A stretch of DNA of 64,000 bases from Eucalyptus grandis. Its lineage: Eukaryota; Streptophyta; Magnoliopsida; Myrtales; Myrtaceae. A program made the position numbers and the translations under genes. The stretch is taken from assembly GCF_016545825.1 (NCBI RefSeq), contig NC_052618.1, positions 42,540,196 to 42,604,195 on the forward strand, read 5' to 3'. The first letter of the stretch is position 1. Each line of letters begins with the position of its first letter. The notes under the pieces were generated by a model. The model had not been told where the DNA came from and ran no database searches. It saw only the letters and a program-made list of their open reading frames with translations. Below, in pieces: positions 11,016-22,345 of the stretch.

Positions 11016-11564
11016 CATTTTTGATTTTGATGAAGTTCTCAATCGGACAATATATTCAAATTTGATATGTGTGCATGTGGAGATTTTGAGAAAGTCATGC
11101 ATTTATCTTTCTAGTCCATTTAATAATTCCTTAATGAGAGTGAAATGGATGTTTAACATTTTATATAATTCTTTGACAGAAACTTAGAATCTCCAAAATA
11201 CACTTTCTTTTTCATCAGATGAATATCCACTTATGTATATAAAAGTAGGAAATATGTGAGTTGGTTGGTGTGTTGTATAGGATCAATTTGGAAGGAACAT
11301 GCTCATAAAGGCCCCTAGGCGAAGAAAATTGGAGGAAAATACTCACAATTTTAAAATTTTATCTCCTCTTTTTATCCCACAAAACTTTAAATTTTCTCAA
11401 ACAGTTTCTACTCGAATTTCGTCAACCCCATCCTTAATCTCCCAACCATGGCATTAATATGAAAAATTACTCATTTACTTGATCAATTCTCTTCATAAAG
11501 GTTTCATGTCCAGTTTTATCGAGATGGGATGATATCTTTATCATAAACACTTCATGTATAGGCG

Positions 11565-11965
11565 GTATTGACGTGGACAATTTCTACATTTTAAAAAAAT
11601 TTACTAAATTTTTTTTTTTTTATTTTTTCTTTTCTTTTTATCTTTCATTGGTGGGTGAAGGCCGCCGGCTTTCAACAACCAACAATGATGGACAAGAAAA
11701 GAAAAAAAAAAATAAAAAATTAAAAATATATAAAAAGTTTCAAAAAATTCAATTTTTTTAAATTACAAAAATTATTCACATTAGCACCGGTCATGCCACA
11801 TAAGATGGCTGGCAACTATGTTGGCATTATTTAGTCAAAATTAACAGAAATGACTATATTGGCAAAACTAAAAGGTTTAGGATTAAATTGGCCAAATTAA
11901 AAAGTTAAAACTGTATTGTCATCCATACAAAATGTTGAAACCTTTTTTGGTAATTTTCCCATTGA
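11565..11965. repeat. Foldback-like dispersed repeat, copy 2
   Basis: Left arm around TTGACGTGGACAATT and right arm around CACATTAGCACCGGTCATGC, separated by A/T-only DNA (11585-11770). Confidence 0.6.
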
Positions 11966-12119
11966 GCATATCTATTGCGTCCTCCATAAATATATCCCTC
12001 TTGCATGTCCTTTAAACTGAGTTTTCCTAATTCACTATTTCTATAGTTTTAGACAGAGAGGAGTCATGGTAAAACTTGATAAGCATAATAATTCCAATCA
12101 TATGGACATTTCTGTCTTT

Positions 12120-14131
12120 GGGCTGATCGAAACTACAGTATATTAGACTCATCATCGATATACTTTGGTTTTTGACATAAACTATACCCTATCGTAATTA
12201 ATTAGCCTAAATTAATCAAGCATAATTATGTACTAATTAAGGTAAATATATTATATTATCTCATATTTAAAAAAAAAAGTGAATACATCTAAATTAAGTA
12301 ACACCAATATCGACACGCGACATGCGACACAACATGACCACATGACATAACACACCGACGTGTCATTTCTAAAAAAAGATAAGAGAATTTCGATATATTG
12401 TGACATGTTGTATATTAAATATATATGTTTATATATACAAGATAAATTATCAATTTGATTCAAATTCACAAATAAATGTATAATAAAATAGAGCATAGAA
12501 TGAATTTACACTAAAAACATTAATCCACCATTTGCTAATATCATTCATTGTTTTAATTTAACAAATTTAACTCCATTTCAATGGAGGAAAAAAAAAAGCA
12601 ATCCACATTCTAGACTCATGTGTCAGAGTATGTCGAAACAAAAGAAAAAAAGAAAAAACTTGGGGTGAATGAGAGTCATGAAAATGAGAAGAAAAGACTA
12701 GGTTTTTCTTCTTTCCCTATTTATTATTTTTATTTTTTTATATTTATAATTTGACCCCTCATTTATTGAAAATTTTCAAAATTGACCTGTGTGTGTTGGA
12801 ATCCCGGAGTCGAGTGTTGAAAGAGTTGACCAGGTGTTGATTTTTCTGACACATGTTAACCAAGTATCGGAGAGTGTTGGACATGTGTAGTAATATTTGA
12901 CACAGCACGAAGGCTCTTGAAAAGTGTTAGTGTTTCATAGCATTTGAACTTGTGCCAGCACGAGATAGCTTATTAGTGTTTTTACTATTGACAAGGATAT
13001 GCTATGGTGCAATCCACTTTTAACTTTGCAATTCAAATTGTTAAATACTTAAAATAAGACGGGCATTTCTTCTTCTAACTCTCATCCTTCGGTACTGATA
13101 TGCTAATTCATGAAGGTCAAAAAACCAAATCCAAAAGGTTAAATTTATAAATAATTGAGATTGGATGTATATAAAGAGTATATAAATCATGTAGATAAAT
13201 GACGTGAGATACTTTTAACACATGAATTATTCTTTTTATATAGGTTCCCTCCTTTTTGCTATTTGGATAGGGTTGTGGGTTATTATTTTCGTTCCCGAAT
13301 TTACCCTCAAGCCCTTCCGTGTTCTTTCACTACACCATCGGTTTCTAATTTCGAAAGGATCAATTTAGTAAAAATCAAGTTTGGACACCAATTTTGGATC
13401 CTTAATCACTTCATGGACGATATGGTAGATATATTTCAACTCACTCAATTGAAGTGATAATTATCTGGGAAGGGCATTATTTGGAGTAACACCAAATGGT
13501 GCCCACGATATACATATACATATTTATGTATATATATAGTTTAATACATGATACTTGAATCTGAATACGAATCTGTCTACGATGTAGGGTACGAGGCACA
13601 TCACATCATTGGACAATTCTACTTGCCCTAAAAGTCAACGAGGCTTAAACTTACGACCATCCATCCATGTTCGGTGAATTTAGAGTTTCAACTCTCCTGT
13701 CCAATGGCGTAGGAGCGTTTAATCTACTTTAGAGGCATGATTGATGGTCCTAAACTGCACTTGCAATAATTACAATTTTAAAACTGACAATAATTGCTTT
13801 GAGTAATCTAGTGATAATGCACCGCCCAAAAAATAAAATAAAATCTAGTGATAATGCAATTTGTCAATGAAGTTGGCTATCAAACGTTAAGACTAATCAA
13901 ATTTGACTTTGCTTTGTCAATTGTCATCCGCACGAATTGCACCGCAACGCCTTTTTCCCCTTTGGTTTGGACGAAGCTCTCAATCAGGGGAGGATTCATT
14001 CATTTTTTGGAGTGTCTGTGGAGATTTGAAGAAAAGTCATACGATTTATTATTTTAAGTGTATGTAATAATGTTCTAAATGAGAGTGAAACGGATGCTCA
14101 ATTTTTCCATGATTTTTTAACGGATTCTTAG
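12120..14131 (+). repeat. Segment copy B, left part
   Basis: Diverged tandem duplicate of copy A. 12130-12260 and 12960-13110 match 9230-9560, 13590-13750 matches 10400-10560, and 13955-14131 matches 11015-11191. Copy B has an extra ~670 bp block at 12295-12960 and is then interrupted by copia-3 at 14132. It contains no gene. Confidence 0.8.
12295..12960. repeat. Dispersed repeat shared with 57335-58080
   Basis: Starts AAGTAACACCAATAT and carries many ACACG/CGACA phrases, a purine-rich middle and a right end with GTGTTG/GTGTCA phrases. Copies B and C have it and copy A does not, so it probably inserted before the B/C split. The class is unknown. Confidence 0.65.
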
Positions 14132-14628
14132 TGTTATGGAAATAAGTAATCAAACGATACAATTAATAGAACAAGAAAATAATTGGACACTATATTTATA
14201 TGGGTTCAATCGGGAGGACCGACATCCTTGGGAGAGTGGCCCAAAGTTCAATTATAGACCATACGATATAATAGAGATTACAATTACACTTGAGTTACTC
14301 AAATATTCTAATTATTTCCCAACTCTCAATTACATTTAATAACTCTCACGGTGTTTAACCCTATAATTCCTCATGAAATACTCTCTCAATCACACAAAAT
14401 ATTTACATAAAATCTTAACATAATATTTTTACGGTTTCAAACATTGGGGATGGAATTTAGGATTATAGGCTCCTCTTAGATACTCTTCATGAAGAGGTAC
14501 TTCTTATATATAGATGAGTTAGATCCAAATTATAAAACTCTCTTTTAGGAAACCTTCTCCCACTTGGAAATCAACTAGAATTAAGAAATTTTCCTCCTCA
14601 TACTCAAATTTGGGACATATTTTCAATA
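14132..14628 (-). mobile_element. Copia-3 3' LTR
   Basis: Matches 22346-22866 through shared blocks such as AGGCTCCTCTTAGATACTC and CATGAAGAG near the middle, and GACATATTTTCA at the right end. It is slightly shorter than its partner. Confidence 0.8.
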
Positions 14629-15119
14629 ATATTTACATTGGCTTGACATTTGAGCTAAGTCACAATTGTTTTGTTAGAATCTAAACTTCACTGATACTCT
14701 CCCACAACCCCTCATGGGTTTCTCAATCATCATAGACCTGTTCCAAGTCCAAGCTCACTCAAACTTTGCTATAACCATGGGCCTTATTAGAATACCTACT
14801 CTATATGCACCTTCAACTACTCCACAAGGATTATTAGACATAACCTTGTTTATCACAAATAAGCAAAAGCATCATTGTACCAGATATATGTAGAGGTCGA
14901 ACAAGCACATTGTCAAACTTAGCAGATACAATAGTCATTAGTTCCATATTTTCCACTTTACTACAAGTACCATATCTGTAAATTACTTTGCTAGTATAAG
15001 GAGTTTCTAGTTACAATTCTATCTTGAGTTGAACATTGTTCAAATTTGTATAAATACTACTACAATCATTCCTATCTAAAAGTACCAAAAGCTCATCAAA
15101 TGTAATTTTTCTACTGACA
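14629..15119 (-). pseudogene. Copia-3 3' internal remnant
   Basis: About 490 bp between the 3' LTR and the inserted solo LTR. Minus-strand frames are short and full of stops (for example KFDNVLVRPLHISGTMMLLL). It lies where the 3' end of pol is expected, but no domain is recognisable. Confidence 0.45.
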
Positions 15120-15594
15120 ACATGTGTAACATCCTCAATTGACCCTTATCTACATAATAGAATTATGATGGTAATTGACAAATCACAAAAAAGCAAGGGA
15201 TGGCCATCTTAGGTTAAAATTCAATTTTTCATTGGCAGGCCACGGATTTTTGAAAAAGTGGAAATGGGTCATGAATGAGAATTCAAAGGGCCTAAGCCAT
15301 GGACGATCCCAATGGGCCTCATGCCCATCATGGGTGGCCCAAGGGGCCCATCAAGCCATTTAAGCCCACACTTGGTTTTTGGTGTAGGTGTTTGTTTCGA
15401 TAAATAAGCATATGTGCATAAGTAAATTAAGATAAAAAGTCTGATCATAGTGGAAGTAAAAACACTTATACACGTGTTTCCATAGCATTTACGTGCATTT
15501 TAACAAAAACGCATAGAAGAGCTAAAGGAGCTAATCATATTAACCTTGTACCGTGCTCCAAAATTTGGTTTAGAAGTTTTTTCGAGTTCTAAAC

Positions 15595-15805
15595 ACGAAT
15601 GTCAGATGTCCTCACAGTGGTATTTCTGACGTTCTTCAGACTCTGATCGCGAATGTTTGACGCCTTCTGGTAACATCGGTTCGACGTTCTTGGATTCTTG
15701 ACCACAAACATCTGACGTCTTCCGATAATACTGGTTTTGACGTTCTTCAGATGCAAAACATTTGATCTCTTCATAGGCTCTGACGTTCTTCAAATCTAGC
15801 CCCAC
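15595..15805. repeat. Tandem ~60-bp repeats (GACGTTCTT units)
   Basis: Three to four diverged units, each with GACGTTCTTCAGA or GACGTTCTTGGATTC followed by a CTGACGTCTTCC-like phrase. They produce short minus-strand frames that are repeat artefacts. Confidence 0.7.
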
Positions 15806-16059
15806 AAGTGTCAGGCCTCTAGTTCAAACACACCACCAATTCTCACGTTGAATAGAAGAGAGAAATTGAGAGATTTCACAACTACAATTGTGCTAGCAAT
15901 TGCTCTCATGTAAGTGATTTTATTGATCAGTATTAGCACTCTCAATAATCAATTGTCGATTGTCGATCGTCCATCGTCCATTGATCTACTCTCTGTATTA
16001 CCTTTTATAGCCAATGCATATCACATTTAAATCGACGCATTAACTCTAAACCTTTTTAG

Positions 16060-16650
16060 AATTAATTCGGCCGTAACTCTTGACGGACGTAAGTTCTGAT
16101 ATCGTTCCAGACACTAATTTGGACATTAACTCTATTACAAAGTACTATTCCAGACCTTTATTTATAACTATGATAAGTCTTTATTCTGGATATTAACTTT
16201 GTAACTGTTAAAGTATTTAATTTGACTGTTACTTTTGAAAATGTTTCAAAGTATTAATTGGTCATTTAAATCTGAAACCCTTTCAGATCATTAAACTGCT
16301 TATTTATTCTGAAATTGTTTCTAACATTAATGTGACTGTTAAGTTCTGAGACTGTTTAAGAACTTAATGTGATCGTTACATCTGAAAAACATTTCAGATC
16401 TTTAATTTAGCTATTAAGTCTGAAATTGTTTCAGATCATTGATTTGGCTATTGATTTTGAACTCACTTCAAATTATTAATAATGTGATTAATTTTGAACT
16501 CACTTCATATTATTAATGCAGCCGTTAATTCTGAACTCACTTCAGATTATTAATTTGGTCATTGAATCTGAACACACTTCATATCTTTGATTCGCCCGTA
16601 GAGTCTGAAACCCGCTTCAGACTTTGTAACTCTGAAGCCCCTTCATCAGA
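16060..16650. repeat. Tandem ~45-bp repeats with TCTGAA...TTCAGA dyads
   Basis: A dozen or so diverged units. Each reads roughly TCTGAAA-C-TTTCAGATCATTAAT followed by TTGG-(C/T)-(A/G)TTAA. Every unit is itself a small inverted repeat, so the array can form serial hairpins. Confidence 0.75.
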
Positions 16651-18123
16651 ATGCTCAAATCAATCTAATTGGCTCAATTGCAAACCCATTTGCAATATTC
16701 TCTCTCTTGTTCAAACGTTATTCTAATTGGTTATGATGTGTGACATCCTTAGGTTCATCACTGAGTTGGTAGTAGGACTTGTACTAACACATTAGCACAA
16801 CCAAAAGAAATGATTATCCAGATTAATCTCTTGTTCCTGCAAACCATGAGTGACATCTAATAATATATCATGGCTACCCAGACTGTGAAATGTTTTCAGA
16901 ACATAATGAACCTGTCAGCTTTGGCGACCGTGTAATTCGATGCTTCTTTCTCACCATGTCTTGATCGAACAAAGGCCATGGAACTATTGGTCAAGCCACC
17001 AATTCAATCATATGCCCAAATCTAATTGATATGTATTTATTCGAGATATGAACCATTCATTCTCGATTACAATCCTGACCGAGGATTTCAATACAATGTC
17101 ACAATTAGATCTCATATTAGATCTCATATGACATCGATCTTGTATATCTATATATAACAAGAAGATAGATTCCACATTGCGCACGCATGTGCCTTCATAT
17201 GTGAACAAACTATGACCATGAAGTACAGAGACGGTTCGACGAAGCGTTAATATGTGCACTTGTGAACCACAGCCATCCAACATACAAGTCAGCATCGTGC
17301 CTCAGGTTTAAGGATCTTACACCTAATCAAAGCATGAACGATCAGACATGACCCTGCTAAAAAGCTTCCATGTCACTAATCGTTTTATGTATGTCACGTT
17401 CAGTGAACTTGTCCAAGACAAGCACCTGTGTTCTAGCTCGAATATCACAATACCCAATGATTTGTGACTTATCATCCCCTCAAGTATCCAATACTGAATG
17501 GCGAAGCTTGAGAATACAACGGTTTCAATAGGTTCATCAATATCCTATTATTGATTTAGCATAACTATAAACCTGTCACACATATTCTTAACACCTTAAG
17601 AATAAGTTCAATCGTAGCTGATTTTATGGACTTCATTCATATAAATTGGACAATGAATGAAAACTTATTTGCCATTAAATAATCCCTAACATGTAACTAT
17701 TACATTGTTGTTTTAGGGCATATAGCTAACATTTAGAAGTTTGCACATTAAAATTCCATGTGCATGAATAGTGTTTAGGCTATAGTCTAATTAAATCTCT
17801 AAATTACCCATTCTAGAAGCTAGTTGACCTAATGAGGCAAAATGATTGTCTTCCAAAGAGGGAAAGGGCACCCATTGAAGAAGAAAGGAAGAGTTCAACC
17901 TAGTTAGCCTTCCTAGTTCAATTCCAATTATAACACATGCATGAAATCTTGCATTTAATGAAGCTTGGATAAGAAGATTTCAAGAGGAAATTGTTGTCAT
18001 TCAAAGACATGACCAAGAGTGAATTAGGAAATTTATACCAAGCTCATTAATGCTTGGAGGGGAAACTTATAAGAGAAGCCCTCATTTCTCTCACATTCTC
18101 TCTCTCCCTCATCTCACTCTTTT

Positions 18124-18125
<2 letters not shown>

Positions 18126-18162
<37 letters not shown>
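18126..18162. repeat. (CT)n microsatellite in solo LTR
   Basis: About 18 CT units. The inverted sister LTR has a matching (GA)n tract at 38064-38093, so this is an old LTR feature, perhaps a core-promoter or 5' leader pyrimidine tract. Confidence 0.9.
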
Positions 18163-18164
<2 letters not shown>

Positions 18165-18614
18165 TTTATCTCGGTCGCTCATCACCCCATCCACCATCAC
18201 CAACTACTTGCCATGTCGTTGCCATTCATCACCACCGCCAACTGCATGCCATCATCACTGTTGTTTGCCGCCTCGTTGTCCTCTTTCCAGCATTGTCTAT
18301 TGCCACCATTGTCGTGACACCATTCGCCACAGCCCACGTGAACTGCGCACCATCGTCTCCATCATTGTCGTCGTCGTTGTTGTTGCCGTCCCCTAAGGCC
18401 ATGACCCGCCATGCCCTCATTGCCATCACTATAGTCCCCTTTGTCGTGCGCCCCAATCACCGTCTCCACCGCCCACTGTCATGAGCCACATGCTGTCATC
18501 ATTGTTGCTGTGAGCTGTCGAAGCTCGAAAATCTGTTATGTGAGTGACTTCCTAACCCTTGATTAGGATGGTGGTTATGCTTAGGATTAGGGTTGGGTTT
18601 AATGTTAATGATAG

Positions 18615-18815
18615 TTAGATTAAGAGATAAGTGGATTAAGTGATAGCTTATCTTGATAAGTGATAAGTAAATGCGGTAGCTTATTTTGATAAGTGATAAG
18701 TAAATGTGATAGCTTATCTTAAATAGTGATAGGTGCTTGTAATAGTCTATCTTGAAAATTTATAAATGTTTGTGATAACTTATTTTGAAAAGTGATAAGC
18801 TATGTTGATAAGTAA
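18615..18815. repeat. GATAAGTGATAAG minisatellite of the LTR
   Basis: Four to five diverged ~45-bp units of the form GATAGCTTATCTTGATAAG plus TGATAAGTAAATG. The inverted LTR has its complement at 37140-37560. The motif is rich in GATAA and TTATC. Confidence 0.8.
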
Positions 18816-19599
18816 ACTCGTGGTATGATATTGTGTGAAATGAGATTATTGTATGATTATTTTGGTGGGTAATTAATCAATGGGTGATCATGTAAAATTA
18901 TTTCATGGCATTTTTGTGTATAAAAATTACTAGTGTATAATGTGTGAGCACTAAATATTATTGCATTCATTAAATGGGAAGATAAAAATTGACTTGAGTT
19001 GTTGATGTGCTTGTGTGATCACTTAAATGGTCTCGTACTCATATGACTATGAGAGATGATGGACTTTAGATGCCCCTATGTCAACAAAATGCCATTTGTG
19101 GATGAATTTTGGAACGATGCTCTTAATTGAATGCCATCTTTGAGTGAGGTCGAGATGTTGCCATGCCCGATGGGGCAGGACGATACTTGTTACACCGGAG
19201 GACCACCGGTGCGAGTGTCGGTGTGGCCGTGAGCTGTTGTAATAATCTGGACTTGTGTTGATGCATTTTGCTTGGATGTGGTAATGGTTTTGTTTGGATT
19301 ATTATTTGCATTGTCATATGCTTGTTGGAATTATGGACTCAGGTGAGAAAATTAATTATGTAATTATTGGATATATTATTAGCGTGGTGTATGGTGATAT
19401 GCTTACTTCATATTTATAAATGATATAAAATAAATGTTTTGCTATTGATCTACCATCGACAATTAATCTATATGAATAGGATGTCCTTGAGACAAAGTAT
19501 TCTCCTACGTGAGATTTAAGGAGTTTACTTACCGAGATTTTCTCACTTATTGTTGTTTAAATTTTTCATGCCCTAATAATGACTAATCCTTTTCATCAT

Positions 19600-19970
19600 G
19601 TGCCGTTAGGGGTGCCTATGGATTAGGACACCCAGTGACCTCCTTTTCGATAGAAGTGACTATCATAGTATACAAGAAGTACGTGACCACCATTTGGGTG
19701 GACGAGAGTTGACTAATCTAGTGCTCCATCGGTTTGTGGCATAGTACGTTTGGTTCGGAGGGGAGCTCTTTGGCGCTCTTTTAGGTTTTGATGGGTTGCC
19801 TGGCGAGGGATTCGAAGGTGCCATTTGGGACCTTATGATCACGGATGTCTCCGACTACTCCATCACTAACCCAGAGATGGACCCAAACCCTAAGTCCAAT
19901 CTTGAGATCGAGTCATGGTATTATGACGTGGACTGTACTATATGCGTAGGGAGAAACACCACTTTTTGAG
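19600..19970 (+). pseudogene. Protein-like frame inside the solo LTR, copy 1
   Basis: Conceptual reading in pieces: TSFSIEVTIIVYKKYVTTIW then VDES, and after stops and a frame change YVWFGGELFGALLG, FEGAIWDLMITDVSDYSITN and PEMDPNPKSNLEIESWYYDV. The inverted LTR at 35620-33782 encodes corresponding pieces: VTFYSIEGSDVRYEKYVIAI, YAWFGEELFGPLGI, then NWD...DVTDPKMDSDSE. Similarity at protein level in sense orientation of both LTRs suggests a former coding exon. A splice-donor-like GTGAGT (18539) precedes and TTAG/GG (19608) begins the frame. I recognise no family. Confidence 0.5.
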
Positions 19971-20309
19971 GTCGTCCTCATAGGATATAGGAGCTAGGCT
20001 AATCCTAACCTTTTTTGGTAATTGGAAAGAATTTGCATTGTGGATGTGTAATTATGAAACTTCCGATATGTTAAGTGGATGTGTATCTGTGTGTTTGTGT
20101 GGGTGTGGGTGTGTGTATGTGAAAGTGTTTGTTGATGTGTATGCTATCCTTATTGATGTGTATGATGGGGGTGGAGTTCATTCTATTTCTGCTTGCGTAT
20201 AATCAAAAGATAAAATAAATTGGTCAGCAACGCCTCTTGGGACGTCTTAATTAAATGACCAAAGAAAGAAGGGCTGCCACGCGTCCGATGGTCGAGGGGT
20301 GACAACATG

Positions 20310-21300
20310 TTAATTTAATCCTAGGCATCATAATCGATAGCCTCGCTTGCCTTGTGCATGGCCTATTAATATGCATTTCCTTGCTCTTTTATCGAGTTTA
20401 CCATCACTCTCAATCATAATATGGACAATTACATATTCTAAAAGCAAAATAACCGATAAAGTTACCTAAACACATTTCTTCGAGAGTTTGACATCCAATA
20501 GTAGTCAATTGAGATTTATTCACCAAGTAGCTTGCCATACTAAACACATCAATAGGAATCTCTTATACATACTAGCATTAGAGAACATTTTAGGAGTTGT
20601 CTCTAGTAATATTGTGCTCATGAGCTCTGCAACTTGTGTGGATCATTGGCAATAGTGCAGTTTCTCGCCATGCATTCCTTTAAGTAAAATTTGTCTAATA
20701 GCTTTCAACAAAACTCCATATAATTGTCTATCCATACATGCTTGATCATCTTACGGGTCTCATTTTTATTTATTTATATAAAATCTCTCAATTGCCTAAT
20801 TTTGACAACAATATCAAATTTGTGACTTGACACAAACACCTAAGTCGTCCTCGAATATTCATCCATATTTGTAAGCATAAATTTGGTACTCTTTCTCAAA
20901 AGAAACCATGATAACCTACAAACATCAAAGTAAATCAATTCTACAATCTCCATGTTTCTTTGACAATCGTATTAAACTGCACTTTTCACCATTTCAAAGT
21001 CACTATACCTAAATACATTTAGTTTTTTAGCCATGTAATCATACAGCAGATTACTTTCACTCAAAATCTTTAGATTTCTCTCACCAATATTCCCAAACGC
21101 ATGTGCCACAATTCAAACTCTCAAATAAATGCATTTGACATCTCTACGACGGATTTAATGATTGTCCACATTGAAGTACATATAGGTTACTATGCTTGAT
21201 TCCTCTTATTGTCATCAAGATACTTCAAACAACTTTCAAAACTCCACTTTTGAAAGTATATTAACAACCAGCTGAATCTAGGGCACTCTAGAAAATTAGA
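20310..21300 (-). pseudogene. Copia-3 integrase and gag-pre-integrase remnants
   Basis: Minus-strand pieces include a GERNLKILSESNLLYDYMAK stretch (gag-pre-integrase, near 21040-21090) and MDEYSRTT-stop-VFV (near 20850), matching the copia integrase DDYSRxTWVY region with a stop in place of Trp. Heavily broken. Confidence 0.6.
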
Positions 21301-21305
21301 TTCTT

Positions 21306-21557
21306 CTAAAATGTTGGAACATTTATTCTAGTCGATGTTATCATAATACCGTCAATTGTTCTAATTCTAATACTACCAACACCCATGACATCATACTCAA
21401 TGTTGTTCCCCAACTGCACTTTATTATTATCCATGTATTTACAAGTAATAAAACAGTTTCTATTTGATGTAGCATGAAATGAACAACCAGAATCTAAAAT
21501 CCATCTATCTACCAATGAATCCTCAATGACAAAGAAGTCATAATCAACATTATCCAA
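21306..21557 (-). pseudogene. Copia-3 aspartic protease
   Basis: Contains WILDSGCSFHATSNRNCF, the copia protease active-site loop (DSGC), followed by VQLGNN. The frame opens from the Zn-knuckle side and ends near 21306. Confidence 0.85.
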
Positions 21558-21559
21558 CT

Positions 21560-22325
21560 ACAACAACAACATCATTAGCAGATTCAACTTTAGTTCCTTT
21601 ATCATTCTCGTTATTTAACTTAAAGCAATCCCTTCTAAGATACCCCATTTTACCACAATTCCAACAAACAACACCATCAGTCTTAGCTAACACAAGTACT
21701 AGCTCTTAATCTAGCTTTACCTACTAAAGTAGCAAGTATAGATTTACCAAATTCTCTTATACGAATGTGTTTACTCCGAATCAAATCGTGAACCTTATCA
21801 AATGTACCTGGAGGAATTACTAATAATAGTAACAATAATATTACAATTATAAAATAATACAGATAATAAATCAAAACATTTATCTCATCTTCAAATTCAA
21901 TTTTAACTGAAATCAAATTTCTAATGATAATATTGAATTCATTAATCTGATTAGCAGCTGATGCACCTTCGCGTATCTTTAAGTTAAACATATGTTATAA
22001 TAAGTAGACCTTGTCGATTGCAAAATGGTTTTTTCGTCCATGTTCAATAAAACATTCTTCAAACCTGCCATGGTCTTCTCTTTCCCGGTATTAAACATGA
22101 CGTTATGTGCCAATGCAAGTTGGATAGCACCCAATGTTTGTCCATCTAGCGATTCTCAATCAACTTTCTTCATTGAATCCGGTTTCTCTCTAGACATAAG
22201 TGTAGATGCCTATGGTAGGGACAATCTTCAATCTACATCTTCATAAATCGAAATCATTCCCATCAAATTCGCTGATTTTTTACTTTTCATTCTTCTGGTG
22301 CCATTGATTTGTTTCAATTTAGTTA
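21560..22325 (-). pseudogene. Copia-3 gag with defective zinc knuckle
   Basis: CWNCGKMGYLRRDC (about 21624-21665) is a CCHC knuckle in which the His is Tyr. Upstream are LKIREGASAANQINEFNIII and other gag pieces, with an AT-rich insertion near 21820-21880. Confidence 0.75.
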
Positions 22326-22329
22326 AGTA

Positions 22330-22345
22330 TGGCTCTAATACTAAT
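22330..22345 (-). promoter_or_regulatory. Copia-3 primer-binding site, degenerate
   Basis: On the minus strand, TTAGTATTAGAGCC next to the LTR is a diverged form of TGGTATCAGAGCC (initiator tRNA-Met complement). Confidence 0.7.

Larger units (their letters stand above)
9200..11560 (+). repeat. Segment copy A of the duplicated HAK-region DNA
   Basis: Blocks here recur in order in copy B (12120-14131, then 22872 on) and copy C (56040 on). Examples: 9235-9330 matches 12130-12190. 10400-10530 (AAAGTCAACGAGGC...ATCCATCC) matches 13600-13740 and 56535-56665. 11015-11190 matches 13960-14131. 11205-11545 matches 22905-23245 and 58680-59030. At 11187 it holds the uninterrupted CTTAGAATCT where copy B carries copia-3. 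It contains no gene. Confidence 0.8.
15393..17691. mobile_element. Insertion inside the solo LTR (TGTT...AACA ends)
   Basis: This 2.3 kb is absent from the sister LTR at 33422-38705, so it is an insertion. It starts TGTTTCGATAAATAAGC and ends CCCTAACA, LTR-like TG...CA termini. No target duplication is visible, so the ends are approximate. It contains two tandem repeat blocks and no recognisable coding domain, and may itself be a solo LTR. Confidence 0.55.
15125..20304 (+). mobile_element. Solo long LTR (gypsy-type suspected), nested in copia-3
   Basis: Starts TGTAACATCCTC and ends GGGGTGACA, flanked by a perfect 5-bp duplication ACATG (15120-15124 and 20305-20309). No internal retroelement region is present, so it is a solo LTR. 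Without the 2.3 kb insertion at 15393-17691 it is about 2.9 kb. A second, inverted copy lies at 33422-38705 and shares the start, a CT tract, a GATAAGTGATAAG minisatellite and a protein-like frame. The gypsy assignment rests only on LTR size and the TGTRACATCC start. Confidence 0.8.

Noticed and set aside
16060..16650. CRISPR-like appearance of regularly spaced dyad repeats
   Set aside because: Units are diverged, contiguous without unique spacers, and the context is plant retroelement DNA.
18050..18484. 144-codon frame after the CT tract in the solo LTR
   Set aside because: Low-complexity His/Ser/Leu/Pro; the sister LTR also has a frame here but with no specific similarity beyond composition. 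Probably leader sequence.
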